Below are positions 24,958 through 36,005 of a stretch of 64,000 nucleotides of DNA, one piece after another. The position numbers and the translations under genes are program-made. Position 1 is the first letter of the stretch. Each line of letters opens with the position of its first letter. The DNA is from Parelaphostrongylus tenuis (Eukaryota; Nematoda; Chromadorea; Rhabditida; Metastrongylidae). The notes beneath the pieces were generated by a model that did not search any database, was not told the origin of the DNA, and saw only the letters and a list, made by a program, of their open reading frames with translations. The stretch is from NCBI GenBank assembly GCA_019055375.1, contig JAHQIW010003596.1, positions 124,001 to 188,000 on the forward strand. Reading direction: 5' to 3'.

Positions 24958-25687
24958 AGAGAAAAAGAATACACAGATTATATTGGAAAATATCCTCTAT
25001 TCCGTGTTCGGTTCATGTACGGTGCTTTTATTTGTCAAATTAAGTTCATTAGAATATTCATCGATTGATCACAGCAAATATATAACCTTACTTCTCCCCA
25101 CACAAATCAGACATGACATGCGATAGCGACATTTCGGTGTATTTCCCCCCAGAGATGACACATGATGACGCTACTGAGAGTGCTCTAGCGATCCAGACTG
25201 ACCCGATTACAACGTAAAGGTCATGAACGAACAGATAGCTGATGAATACTGTCAGACGGTTAGAGCGTTGCTATTCGATTACTGAATAGCTTTCAATAGC
25301 TTCCGATGAAAACTATTCATTGCGTCATAGGAACATAGCTTTCATTGCACTTGGTAATTATTGATGAATTATTTCTATGTAATTTTGGCTGATTAAAAAC
25401 GTTTACAAGAACTTTTAGAAAGCTAATTAGATCCCATTGGAGAAGAAGTAAATTTAATAGTTCACATAGCTCTGCCTTGAGATTCCCTCATGATTCCATG
25501 ATTTTGGTATTTAAATTGAGGTAGAATACATGTTCAGAATGTTGAAAGTCATGATTTGGGAAGTTTTTTTTTCCAAGAACACTTCTGTTATTACAACTGA
25601 GTGTAGAATTTTATCTTCTAGAACTATTCATAGCACAGTTCTTCATAAATTAACTTGTAAGAATGTGTTATGATAAAAGAATAAAAA
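24958..25687. other. 3' flank of rab-37, no further gene
   Basis: After the stop at 24,955 no open frame of note occurs. The rab-37 3' UTR should lie here; AATAAA-like hexamers are present near 25,678 but a cleavage site cannot be chosen from sequence alone. Confidence 0.4.
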
Positions 25688-25958
25688 AGGATAAACTTTC
25701 GGCATTGATCAATACCTAAGTAAGAAGCCATGAATTCGACTTCATCAAAATTTGCTGGAAGTGAGTGTATGCATATCTGGTTGTTGCAATGACTCGCGGT
25801 GGTCTACCAATGTATCATATCAATATTGCCTGTCTTCCCAGATATCTGTGAACGAGTCTCGATAAGTGGAAGACTTGGTGAGATTTGGCGAGGGTTCGAA
25901 CCATAAACCGCGTTTATGTCGCAGGGCACCCCCAGCCAACACGCCACACGCGCTCTTG
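25688..25958 (-). repeat. tRNA-derived SINE, copy 6
   Basis: An inverted and strongly diverged copy: the tail complement (GGCATTGATCAA) is at the left, the complement of CGAGTCATTG in the middle, and the tRNA-like head with the complement of a GGTTCGAACC-type B-box near 25,893-25,905 on the right. Confidence 0.7.
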
Positions 25959-26089
25959 TGATTAAGATAGCTAATAAAATTCAGAACTTCTAGCCTAGCA
26001 TGGTCCTGAACTTTATAGATGAACTAAATAGAAAATGACGATGTTGAAGTAAACATGTGTATTTCAAACTAGTGAAGTGCCGCTCATAA

Positions 26090-26458
26090 TCAATGGAGCT
26101 TCCTTGTGAACGGCCCGAGCGTGGCTGATCCATCCAAACTATTTTCTCCACCTCTGAACTTTGCAAACCACTTCCTAGCCGTCCTTTCTGCAATCTTATC
26201 ACCTCTTCAAACTCCATTAACCTTGGAGGGCGCTTGGTTAGCATTTTTCCCTATAGGGCCATTCGTGCATGAGTAGCAAGGCGAATTTGTTCCCAAGGCA
26301 GCTCCATCTTCAAGTAAATATGGGACAAATTGTACACCAAAATCTTCTCAAGAAAATGTGAAAATGAGCAATATCAATATCATACTATCTTATTCAATTC
26401 TGATTAGTAAATTTGGTGTTCATCGTTTTCTAATGCAAAAACTTTTGAAACGACCTAA
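26090..26458 (-). mobile_element. mariner 5' fragment
   Basis: The right edge ends ...ACTTTTGAAACGACCTAA, the inverted form of a mariner end TTAGGTCGTTTCAAAAGTTT. On the minus strand a frame with one shift gives the first helix-turn-helix part of a transposase, including AERTARKWFAKFRGGENSLD near 26,150-26,200, and an overlapping frame gives DQPRSGRS. The rest of the transposase is missing to the left, so this is a 3'-truncated copy. Confidence 0.65.
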
Positions 26459-26639
26459 TAAGAAGCTATTCCTATAGATCCTTTGATGTTAACGCTTTGC
26501 GTAAGAAACTATTGATTGATTCTGTAATACAAAAGTTATTGGAATTCTCCCACAATACCCTATGTCTATAGACATGCACAGACTGTCGCTTCACGTATTC
26601 AATGATATACTAAAATAAATGTTCTAATTATTAGAGAAT

Positions 26640-26850
26640 AAAGCTCCAGGCGTTGATCAATCTATTAGGGATGGACCATGGCGTTCGACCTGAACAAGCA
26701 TCGCTAGAGGTGGTTGTTGAATGCATTTCTGGCCTATATAGTGACTTGCGGTAGCCTAGCGATCTCTTAAATCGGTGTTGTCGTCCTCTCAGACAAGTTT
26801 GCTACCAATGCTACTAAACCCTCTCGTATCTACGAGGGCCTTGATGACTC
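26640..26850 (-). repeat. tRNA-derived SINE, copy 7 (head missing)
   Basis: The inverted tail (GGCGTTGATCAATC) and body (complement of GCAGTAGCCTAGCG-like and CTGGTCTCAGACTTG-like stretches) are recognisable; the tRNA-like promoter portion is not. Confidence 0.6.
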
Positions 26851-29229
26851 CGAAGTGAGTGACTGAACGAACGATTATCTAGAAGCACGTCTAGAATAGA
26901 ACATGTAGATTTTGGTCCTCAGACACCGTTGTATCTTGGGCATCGATGACTACTTCTCCATTCCATGTCGCAAGTGAAAAACGCACGCGATGAGTTTTTG
27001 AATGGGTAGTTGACGAATGCAAAATTTTCACGAGTGTAACTAAAATAAGAGGTCTTCCAGGGATATTTTTCCAATGTTTAGATGCAGCCCCTGTAAAAAA
27101 GCAGCTGTCTTCGATCAAGAATTGAAAACGTCATTGTCATTTCCACTATTATCTGTTCATTCTTCACATACACAGAAGGAACTTGTCTCAAACGATTGTC
27201 GGGTGTGTTGACGGACGAAATTGAATGAAGAAGTCATTTCATTCGGCGCAGCAAATGTCCATTTCTAGAACCTACAAAACAATAACAGATCAAAAGAAAT
27301 GTTGCAGAAATTCCTCGGAAACGATATTCATTCAGCGCTGAAATGATTCTGTTTAGTCTACGACCATTTAGATGAAGGCGGCATTACTGTTTAGTGATTG
27401 TCTTAGAGAAAAGATTCGATAAATTCAGTGACACTACTTGAGGTACATGTAAATCTTATAGAAAAAAAAAACTAGCTGATCACCGCAGCAGCGATCATCC
27501 ATGCGTGACACGATGTGCTTTAACTTCTCATGACGAAGCTAGTTTTCGATAACTGCCTAGAATTTCTCGATCATTAGAGCATTTCAGGTGTAAATTACAA
27601 TCTATAGCTTTCATTGCACTCTACGCATATGTTACTTTTCCATAATTTGGTTGAAATTTGAATATTTTCAAAAATAAAAGTTTCCAAGAATTGGAAACGG
27701 TGTTGAAATTTCCATAGTAACGACAGCAACTGCAGCATAAGCGATTCACTGAGAAGCATCTTAATGTTCTCATAAATTCAGAATTCCTTCAAAAAAAGCC
27801 TCTAGAAAACAGGTAAATGAAATACGTTACATGTGTTGTAAAAAAATCATAATTTTATGTTATAAGCTATGTTATATCGTATAGGTAAAAACAATAGACT
27901 TTATGAACTCATTAATTTGACCATGAGCTCAAATGCTCCTATTCATCTTTGAAGGCGAGAAACCTTTTCACGCTTTGTGACTACTAAAGAGGTCATGTCG
28001 TTCGCTTAGGATTAATCAACCTTAGTCACAAATGGAAATTGCACGAGGCTAAAATCATCGCACATCTAACTTTTAATTGGCACATTTTTTAGTGACATGT
28101 CATCACATAAACTGTGCGGATCCACCAATTTTCGCATTCGATTCGTTTTATCGCATTCGTCATCTCAAAAATCCCCAAACACTTCGTGTGCTAATCCGAC
28201 TATTGCTTGAGGATTTCCTCTTCTTTATGAATGTCGTAGAATGCTGATCGAGACTATTCTTCTTGTGATCTTGGAGATAGATAGGCTAGAGCGTCTCGTG
28301 TGATCTTGCGGGGAAGCGTTGAGGGAGGGGTTGGACCTAATGTCCTGATAGCGTACATTCCTGTCGACTGCGCTTTCCGCTGCTTATGCAAATGAACTTT
28401 ATAGAAATCGATTATCCTGCTTGACTACGGTTACTACAAAAAATTAGGAAAAGCGCAGTATGTCAAAGCAATTACTCTTGAAAGTGATTCGTTGAGAACG
28501 ATAATGTAGGCCTATCGACGACGCTGGTAATCTCAGTTATTTTGGAGATGACGCGAAATTTTTCAGCTTCTGTTCTGAGAAAAAACTTGCATACCTAGAT
28601 ACTTAGATGGTCCATCTTCACTAGCTACGCGGACCCCAGCACATATTCCAAATGCTATATTGCTGGTCATGCTTTATGATAATCCTTGGTTTCTTGATGT
28701 AAGCTTGCAAGGGCTTCTTCAGGTCTTCATGATGTCGTTTCCAAGGACGGGTTTCGGTGACAGATCCTCGGCCGGGCTTCCTACTAGTTGATTTGAAGAT
28801 GGCGTCAGACCGAGATCGGAAAGCAGAGGTAGGAAAGAAACGACCGCTCACGGATGATGTATAAGCCGTTAATCCGTTATGAGAAAAAAAGTATTCTTAA
28901 TTCGTTCAATCATATGATTTTAGGAGTTGTTCAATTTCTCATTACTGCATCAAATACTTGATCAGGCTGTGAATCACGGTCTGCAATGCCCTCGCACTCC
29001 AAAGACAATTTCTCGACTGCTGTCTCGACGCTTTTCCCGGATGAGTAGATTGCATGCCAATTTGACTTTGCAGACTCTAAAAGAAGACAAAAATCGCCCG
29101 AAACGTCAACTACTCCATTACATGTACTGTCTATTTCTACTGAATAGATACTAAGCTAAGGAAGAAGTTCCTTATCGTTTGCGAAATAAAAAACAAATTT
29201 TGAGCTTGTTTCACACAGTACTGGTTATT
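26851..29229. other. no gene recognised
   Basis: Short open frames only. A 76-codon frame on the minus strand at 28,621-28,851 is basic and Ser/Arg-rich but matches nothing I recognise and has no convincing splice context. Some of this stretch may be the decayed 5' part of the mariner that ends at 29,705. Confidence 0.4.
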
Positions 29230-29705
29230 GTAAATTCACGGAAATATCTCAGGAGTATTTCCATAATGGGCCAAATTTACAATGCGTTGAAGAAAAAATT
29301 TCAGCATTGATTCGTCAGAAGCGCACTCTTTCGACAAGAAAATGGCAAACCCCCCAACGCAAGGAAGTTTAAGGAAAAGTTTGATGAATTGGAGGGAGTC
29401 GAGGTCTTCCCGCATCCAGCCTACAGTCCAGATGCTGCTCCATCCGATCCTGATCCAGTTTCACTCAATGGAACATTTCCTGCGTGGACGTCGATTCGCG
29501 ACATTTGATCACGTTTAAGAGGCATGTCAGAAGTTTTCTATTCAAACCCAAGGAATAGCCTCGTTCGAGCAGATCCGGAAGCTTGTAGATCGTTGGCAGA
29601 AGATCGTGGATAATGATGGTTTTCACTTCGAAAAAATGATTACTGCTGCTTTAAATCGAATTTATGTGCAGACTTTGAATCTTCAGCAGGTGTTAGGGAA
29701 CTTTT
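29230..29705 (+). mobile_element. mariner transposase 3' fragment
   Basis: Across two or three frames the C-terminal third of a mariner transposase can be read: NAKPPNARKFKEKFDELEG, then PHPAYSPDAAPSD (the third catalytic Asp region), then a shifted frame with SMEHFLRGRRFATFDHV, and finally RKLVDRWQKIVDNDGFHFE near 29,580-29,632. It differs from the families at 22.8, 35.2 and 38.7 kb. Stops and shifts show it is dead; the 5' two thirds were not recognised. Confidence 0.75.
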
Positions 29706-30018
29706 TTTCCTCAGCCTGACAGTCTGTTAGCAAGCTCGTTTCCACTGATTAAAAAAATTCACGGACTTATTCGATCAGAGCCAAGTCGATGGCCAGTTTT
29801 GCGAATCGCTTGAACCTGTTATTCTTTTGCCGTTTTATGTTCGAGTAATCACTCCTTGGGGACGGAGGTCACTACTGTCACTGGATCAGGCGGTCCAGAT
29901 GGCTCGGAATGCTGTCGCCAACCTCCACCAGCTCCCAATATTCCGCTTCGTCATTCAGATAGTGGCCTGAACAGGATGACGGATTGGCTCCAACGGACAC
30001 AATTTCTTCGTCTCTCCC

Positions 30019-30065
30019 GTTCGTTCGTTCGTTCGTTCGTTCGTCCGCTCGCTCGCTCGCTCGCT
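30019..30065. repeat. TTCG/CTCG tetranucleotide repeat
   Basis: About five GTTC/TTCG units are followed by about five CTCG units. Frames across it give Arg-Ser/Phe-Val repeats on the plus strand and Glu-Arg-Thr-Asn repeats on the minus strand, which are artefacts. Confidence 0.95.
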
Positions 30066-30261
30066 GAAGCAGGCAGTAGTGGCTCTCCGCCTCGTTCTAT
30101 ATTGTGTTATCTGTTCGGTCGTCATCGGTGTCGAGTCGGTGCGGTGGCCGCTCGCGATATGTGGGGGGAAAGGGGGTAATCGCACTCTCTCAGCGCTACC
30201 ACCCAGTCAGCCAACCAGCCAGCATAGTTGGCCGGCCGCCGCCGCGTCGCGGTTCGTCGCT

Positions 30262-30279
30262 CCCCCCCCCCCCCCCCCC
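30262..30279. repeat. poly-C run of 18
   Basis: An uninterrupted run of 18 C on the plus strand inside the GC-rich block. Its true length is probably uncertain in the assembly. Confidence 0.95.
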
Positions 30280-30560
30280 TTTCAGCTTGTCGTGTCGCTC
30301 GGCTCGCGCACGTCGCGTCGCAGCCCGTCGACGCCGTCGCCAGCCAATCAGCCAGTCAGCCAGCCAGCCCGCCCCCCTCGCAGCCGCTTGGTGGGTCCAC
30401 GTCAATCGATCTGGGGTAAATTGCCTGCGTATCGACCGACCAGGCTGACTATCAGTCGTGGTGGCTACTAACAACGAAAACGCCACTACACCACAGCCAT
30501 CATATAGCACAACGACACAATGACGACGACAACGACAACGACAACAGCGACGTTCCAGTG

Positions 30561-32190
30561 CCTCTTACGTCTCATACGTGTTGGTTGGCCAAATTTCTCC
30601 AGAATCTCGAAAAGAACGCATTCATTCTGACATTTATGGAAAATTAATCGCGCGAGCACCTAACTCACCTAGTGGCTTCCACCTACATAACACGCACATC
30701 CTGCGCCATATAGACATATATAAATTTTTTTCTCATCTACACACATATATGCATATGTGTATATTAATACTATTTCATATTCATGTAAGATGAAGGGTTT
30801 CTCTCCCTCGAATTCACCTAAAACGACGGTATAGATGGGTGCAGTCCGGGTAGATCACGCTCATTAACCGCTGACGTCATTCGCGGACGTGGGATACGGT
30901 AGGAGGCGCGCCTGCGATAGCGTGCCAGAAATGAGCCATGCATGGTAGGACAATGCATAGCAGAACAGATGTTGCAACAGATCCGACCATTCTCTATAGC
31001 CAAGCGATATGAATACCGTCATAATAATCGTTTATTAAGTCTTTTTTTCTCGGGAAATTTGTGTGACTTTTAGTGTGGTTGAGTGCCATGTTGTGCTCTA
31101 CCGCTTCTGCCTGATTTTTCACTATTTTTTCATTGAGTTAAACAATAGTCCCACTAGTATAGAATTTTAATCGAAAAGGTTTTTAATTTACTCGAAATGA
31201 TACTACCTCACGTATGAGAAATTTCAGTCGTTTCACGTCGACATTTATTTCCGAGTGCTTAATATTTCTTCCTTTTTTTATCTTGTTTTTCCCAATAACT
31301 TATCGCTCTCTCATTACAAAGAAAATTAACTCTGTTGAATTTTTATCTCGGTATTTTTTACTTTAATTTAGTCCTTGTCAATCCAATTTCGTTCCTCGAT
31401 TTCTATCACAGAGAGAACTATCGGAATTTTTGATATTGTTGATGTTCACAATTGGGCTCGTCTAGCATTATTCGTAAAATCTTCATAACATATTCTGGAC
31501 GTGAATTTCTAACGACGCTGGTGGTTGGTTAATGGACTATTTCCATGACCTGATTTCGTATTGATTCGTAAAGTATCGATCGATAAAGAGTAAATCAATA
31601 TGGCAAGCATTTCTACGGCTTCTTTCTGTTTACCATTTCGAATCATCATATGCAACCCCCGAGCATTTGAAATTTCGTCGCACTCAAAGCCTACGATTGA
31701 ATTTCAGTGGCATTGTCTTTAGTGGTTTATATCTTACTGCATGTACAGTATTTTTGAGGGAAAAAAAAACTTCAAACAAATTGCTATTGCCCTAAATTCT
31801 ATTTATTAAGTTACTATACTTTATATAGGCAACTTACCAGATAAATGAGCTTTTGAGCTGAGTATGGATGATTTTGATTCATATTGGTAATGCTTAATCC
31901 ACATTATCACTTTACTATGAAGGAATTCACCAATAAAAAGTTAAGAAAGACCCCCACACATAGACAAATACACATCCATCATGTACCCATACACGTATAT
32001 ATATATAAATATATATATATATACATGCACAGACGCGCACACATTTGACGCTTTATGAATGACATCACTTTGGATAAACGTTTTCTATAAGTATTTGGTG
32101 AACGTTGAAGTAGTAGATATCCCGCCGACTATCCCGAAATCTCGCTACAGACATTCAGTATAGTCTGTGAAAATGTTTTTGAAGCCATAG
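30561..32190. other. no gene recognised; small TA microsatellite at 31,994-32,026
   Basis: Apart from the CRE-like octamer at 30,872 and a short TA array, nothing was recognised. An undiscovered short 5' exon of hpk-1 could be here. Confidence 0.4.
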
Positions 32191-32265
32191 CGAGGTTTAT
32201 ATGTCAGAGCTATACGTACGTTTCGGTGGTGCCGCGCGCGCTTCGTCAGTAGCCCACGCCTCATA
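32191..32265 (-). repeat. repeat family R3, copy 1
   Basis: On the minus strand it reads GGCGTGGGCTACTGACGAAG, a GC-rich stretch, then CCGAAACGTACGTATAGCTC. The same order of blocks occurs on the plus strand at 34,013. Only two copies are in the window; the family is not identified. Confidence 0.6.
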
Positions 32266-33654
32266 CTGTATCCTACCTTATGGGTAGCAGATACCGTTTT
32301 GAAGACCGTGGAGACATCTTTTGTTTTTGAAACTGTAAAGTGAGCACTAAAATCCCATTCTCTGTTGTAATTTTTTTGATAGGTCGACAATTTCATAAAG
32401 CATCGATGGCTGTGTTTTTTAACGGTGTCAACCAGTTCTCTATAATGAAAACACCAGACGTTTCTAGTTGATCAGCATCTAAGTAGTGGCAAATGTACTT
32501 CGACTGTTCATGACAGAAGTGTTTTCAAGTAACTGTACGAAGAAAAATTGTCTTATCACAATCATTAACTAAGATTTAGTGCAGATTGTAGATTATTCTT
32601 TGTCATCTATCTCTTTTACTTGAGAAAATCAAGCGCAGTGCTACCGTAATAGTCGCTTCCCCTCATCCTTTAGCAGAGGTCGTTTCGAGTATATTGTTTT
32701 TTACCACAGTCATCTCTACTAATCTTTGATTCTGCTGACGAAATCAGTTATAAACAATTGAGTCTCATAACATATTCCGGATTTTAAGGATGCTGAGGCG
32801 ACCAGGCACTATCGAACACTCCTTAAAATGCGGCAATCAATTGTTTTCGCCTTTTACATGTCCAAAATTTCTTCCTTTCACTTTTTTCTTTTATGGAAAT
32901 TCAGCATTGGAACGATTCTTACGAAAAAATCTAGTAAACCCCCCACCTTTCTCGGCTTTCACGTAAAATATAGACTGATTTCGTTGCACACAGATATCGC
33001 ACCCCAATGACACGCCATTATTGACGGTCCGAATTGCGTTGAACTTTTTGTTTACTGGAATGATTTATTTTGAAGATCCTCTTCTTCACGTATTCGATTC
33101 CGAAAAGATGCGCCTGTGGAAAAAGAAAAACACGTGGAGCGCTTTGACGACACATTCCTGAATAAATGTCATCTCACTTTGACGTCATCTACAGTCACTG
33201 CGAAATCAAATTGCTAATATAATTATTCAATATTAGTAATAACCTGTGTCTAAAGCTGCAGAGTGTAACTATATCATGGGATAGGAGATTAGGTACTACA
33301 AAATGAAGACGCATTTTGTTTATAGTGCTTTTCTTCAAAATAAACCGCAAGCTCTTATTCTGCTTGATAAGAAAATCTACCAATTCTATTCTACGTCATC
33401 CGAAAGAAAGGACGGCAAAAATCAAAGTTTTGTTCTTGTAAATTAAGAATGTATTTCTGTCTTCGCTTTTCCGAAATTTTTGCAGTGTTAACATTCCTAT
33501 TATATTAGACGAGGTCAAGGCTTTCTCTTGCTTTCAAACGATATTAAGTGTGAGCACTTAGTAGATACAAGTACCATCATTATTATTTTCATCATTATTA
33601 CTAGTAAGGGATAGTCAAGTAGCTGGTGATGTAGGTTATCGGGAAGTTATAAGC
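32266..33654. other. no gene recognised
   Basis: AT-rich with short frames only. A TGACGTCA octamer at 33,180-33,187 is the only motif noted and may be chance. Confidence 0.4.
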
Positions 33655-33905
33655 AATCATGGTGATGGTTCGACCTTCTCTCCCAACACTCTCTTGCAAT
33701 CACCTGGGAACGTCTGGCTTGGCTCTCCTTGAGATTGCAAGCAGATTTGACTCGGCCAGTATTCTATGACGTTTGTGATCAAAATTAAAAGCTGCGGTCG
33801 AACCAAAGCGCGAAATATATGAAGACCATTGCGACGATGAATACAAAAATACGAGTCGAATGCTAGAAGTAGTGGGACTCTCACAATAAAATCTGATAAC
33901 GAGTG
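33655..33905 (+). repeat. interspersed repeat family R2, copy 3
   Basis: This is the longest copy. Its upstream part (GGTTCGACCTTCTCTCCC, CACTCTCTTGCAATCACC) aligns with the upstream part of the inverted copy at 9018-9235, followed by CTTGAGATTGCAAGCAGATT and TCGAATGCTAGAAGTAGTGG. The middle carries an insertion of about 50 bases absent from the other two copies. The GGTTCGACC near its start resembles a tRNA B-box, so the family may also be tRNA-derived, but no A-box is clear. Confidence 0.65.
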
Positions 33906-34012
33906 GTATAAAATGTAAATGTGAACATTTTTTGAGTGGTATTTGCACAATATCACTCGCTGTCACCATAAATGACGTCTCTCCATTCTTGCTTGAAATT
34001 AGGGTTCAGTGG

Positions 34013-34085
34013 GAGGCGTGGGCCACTGATAAAGCGGGCGACACGTCCGAAACGTACATAAGGCTCTGACGTACCGACCTCGAAA
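34013..34085 (+). repeat. repeat family R3, copy 2
   Basis: GAGGCGTGGGCCACTGATAA, then CGTCCGAAACGTACATAAGG and CTCTGACGTA, which pairs with the inverted copy at 32,191-32,265. Confidence 0.6.
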
Positions 34086-35223
34086 AGGCTCTGTACATGC
34101 TCACAGACTATAAACAACTTTCATTCTCACCATTAGTACTCTAGTACTATCATCATTAACGTGAAGTAACCACTTAGATGCGCTGAGTGGGACGTTAAAA
34201 TGGTAGCGAGCATAGAATACTTACATCTATTTTTCTCTTTTTTTTTCTGCTGGAAAAGTATACGTTTTTGAGTGCTTTCCAGTAGTATCTATGGTCACTA
34301 GAGGAAGAATCTTATGCGTAAGAGACATTTCTAATTCTCTAGCTTATTGTACCTCTTAATCACAGGTTTCAATAATCATTTTTATAAGCAGATTGGCGAC
34401 AAATTGATCTCATTACCAGTTATCCAGAGCTTCAGTGACTCAATCAATGGTGATCTTTTGTGCTTAGTACTCGTAATCATAGTCATCAAATACATATCAT
34501 GTCACGCTTGTATAATGATCCGTTTTTTTTTCTAGAATTTTTTCAACATACCTAAGTAATGGGTGACTCACTTTTAGAGGCTATAAATTCATATCCGATA
34601 TTTTATTGATTGGTGATGTTTGGAAACAGTTCGTAGGAGAACAGTTGACAAAATTTGATTTTTTCTTATAAAATATCAACTCTAAAGGTTCAAAAGTTTG
34701 CTACAACATGGAATCTTCAAATGAGAAAAGTTCTTTCACATTGAACAGTAAAAGTCAGTAGTGTTTTTTTTTCTCTGAGATATGTGCCGTCTTGTTCTAC
34801 CTTAATGTGCTATTTAGCTAGAAACTGTACGCACCTACTTATTGACTGATCCTTTTTGAGACAGACGTGACAAGCACTTTTCATTATTCTTTTTGTGAGT
34901 ATTTCCAAGTGTGTATTATGGAGTGTTTTCTTTTCTTCTTTGCAGTCTTTGGATGTCCAGCATCGACGATCCCACCTCATTTCATTTTCCAAGCTTTTCG
35001 GTCGATAAGGACAATCGATTATCATATTTTGATTACAGGTAGTTTTGTTCGCAGTATTGGAAACAACTGCTGAATCATCAGTTTTCAGTGTGCATTGTTT
35101 AAAAGTAAATCTACAGCAATGATGCTATGGGATAGCTGCGTAAAAATCAAAATATTTTGGGCTGTTGTGATGATTTCACTCGCTTGCACAGATGAGTAAT
35201 TATCGCTTGCAGTGACCTTTAGA
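34086..35223. other. no gene recognised
   Basis: A frame at 34,945-35,073 preceded by a good acceptor (CTTCTTTGCAG) was considered as a hpk-1 5' exon but could not be supported by any homology. Nothing else was seen. Confidence 0.35.
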
Positions 35224-36005
35224 TTAGGTATTTCCATATGTCTTGGCACTAGAGCAATAAACACCAAATTCATTAACCAAAAGTGATTAAAATTGCTGTA
35301 GAGCACTTCTCAAAGTATGTTTCGTCAGCCTCAACTCATTTCCGCCGCCTCCTAGGAAACAAATATTACCGCTTTGTGTAGAATTTTCTGAGCTTTCTTT
35401 TGTTACCGGATTTGTCCATACTTGCCGCATCTTGGCCGTCCAACGAAGCCTTTAGCGCAATTTGCTGCTCTTCGAGTACGAATTGAGATGCTGTGCACAG
35501 ACCGTCTTCGGGGACATCAAACATGCAAAGCCTCAAAGATTTTGTGCTCAGACGAACAACGTTCCGGTTTTTTTTTTGAGATCCGCGCCAGCAACACCAA
35601 GTTTAAGGACCAGGTGTGGACCTAAGACAACGCAAGGCTGCATGTCGCCAAAGTGGCAAAGAGGAAGCTGATCGAACTAGACTGGAAGTTGCTGGATCAT
35701 TCGCCGTACAATCCTGACTTGTCTACGTCTAACTATCACCACCGCTTTCGGTCGCCGAAGCACTATCTGAGCAAGAAGAACTTCCGAGACTTTAGTTACT
35801 TGCGTCGAGGATTGACAACGTTCTCTCCATGCAAAGATTACGAGTTCTATGAGCGCGGTGTTGACTTGCTTGCCTGAGAGATGGCCGAAATGTGTTCAGA
35901 CTTATGGCGCATTATTTGAGTAGTGTTGTTAAACGGTTTTAATCACTTTTGATTAGGAAATCTGGTGTTTATTGCTCTAATTCCGAAACTTGTGAGAAGA
36001 TCTTA
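35224..36005 (+). mobile_element. mariner deletion derivative with long inverted ends, copy 1
   Basis: The left end (TTAGGTATTTCCATATGTC) and right end enclose about 780 bases. The first 125 bases are an inverted copy of the last 125 bases: both contain GGTGTTTATTGCTCTA and TTTTAATCACTTTTG in opposite orientation, and the shared arm includes the last transposase codons (a GAGATGGC..AAATGTGTTCAG block). Inside, the plus strand has a start-like region (CGCATCTTGGCCGTCCAACG), then jumps by deletion to AACGCAAGGCTGCATGTCGC and a transposase C-terminus (KRKLIELDWKLLDHSPYNPD, HHRFRSPKHYLSKKNFRDF). The catalytic middle is gone. It is non-autonomous and inactive. Confidence 0.8.

Larger units (their letters stand above)
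29856..30560. promoter_or_regulatory. GC-rich block, possible promoter or 5' exon region of hpk-1
   Basis: This stretch is conspicuously richer in G+C and CpG than its AT-rich surroundings and gives long overlapping open frames on both strands, none of which resembles a known protein. It contains TTCG/CTCG tetranucleotide repeats, an 18-base C run, many CAGC/CAGT repeats, and ends in a CA/ACG-rich stretch with an ATG at 30,521. It lies 11 kb upstream of the first recognised hpk-1 exon, whose N-terminal exon is missing. A TGACGTCA octamer follows at 30,872-30,879. The promoter role is inference. Confidence 0.35.

Noticed and set aside
30079..30510. Frames of 104-130 codons on both strands in the GC-rich block
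   Set aside because: They consist of Ser/Pro/Arg-rich translations of simple repeats and a poly-C run, are open on both strands at once because of base composition, and resemble no protein.
34945..35073. Possible exon after a strong CTTCTTTGCAG acceptor
   Set aside because: No recognisable protein and no phase evidence; it may be chance in an intron or intergenic region.
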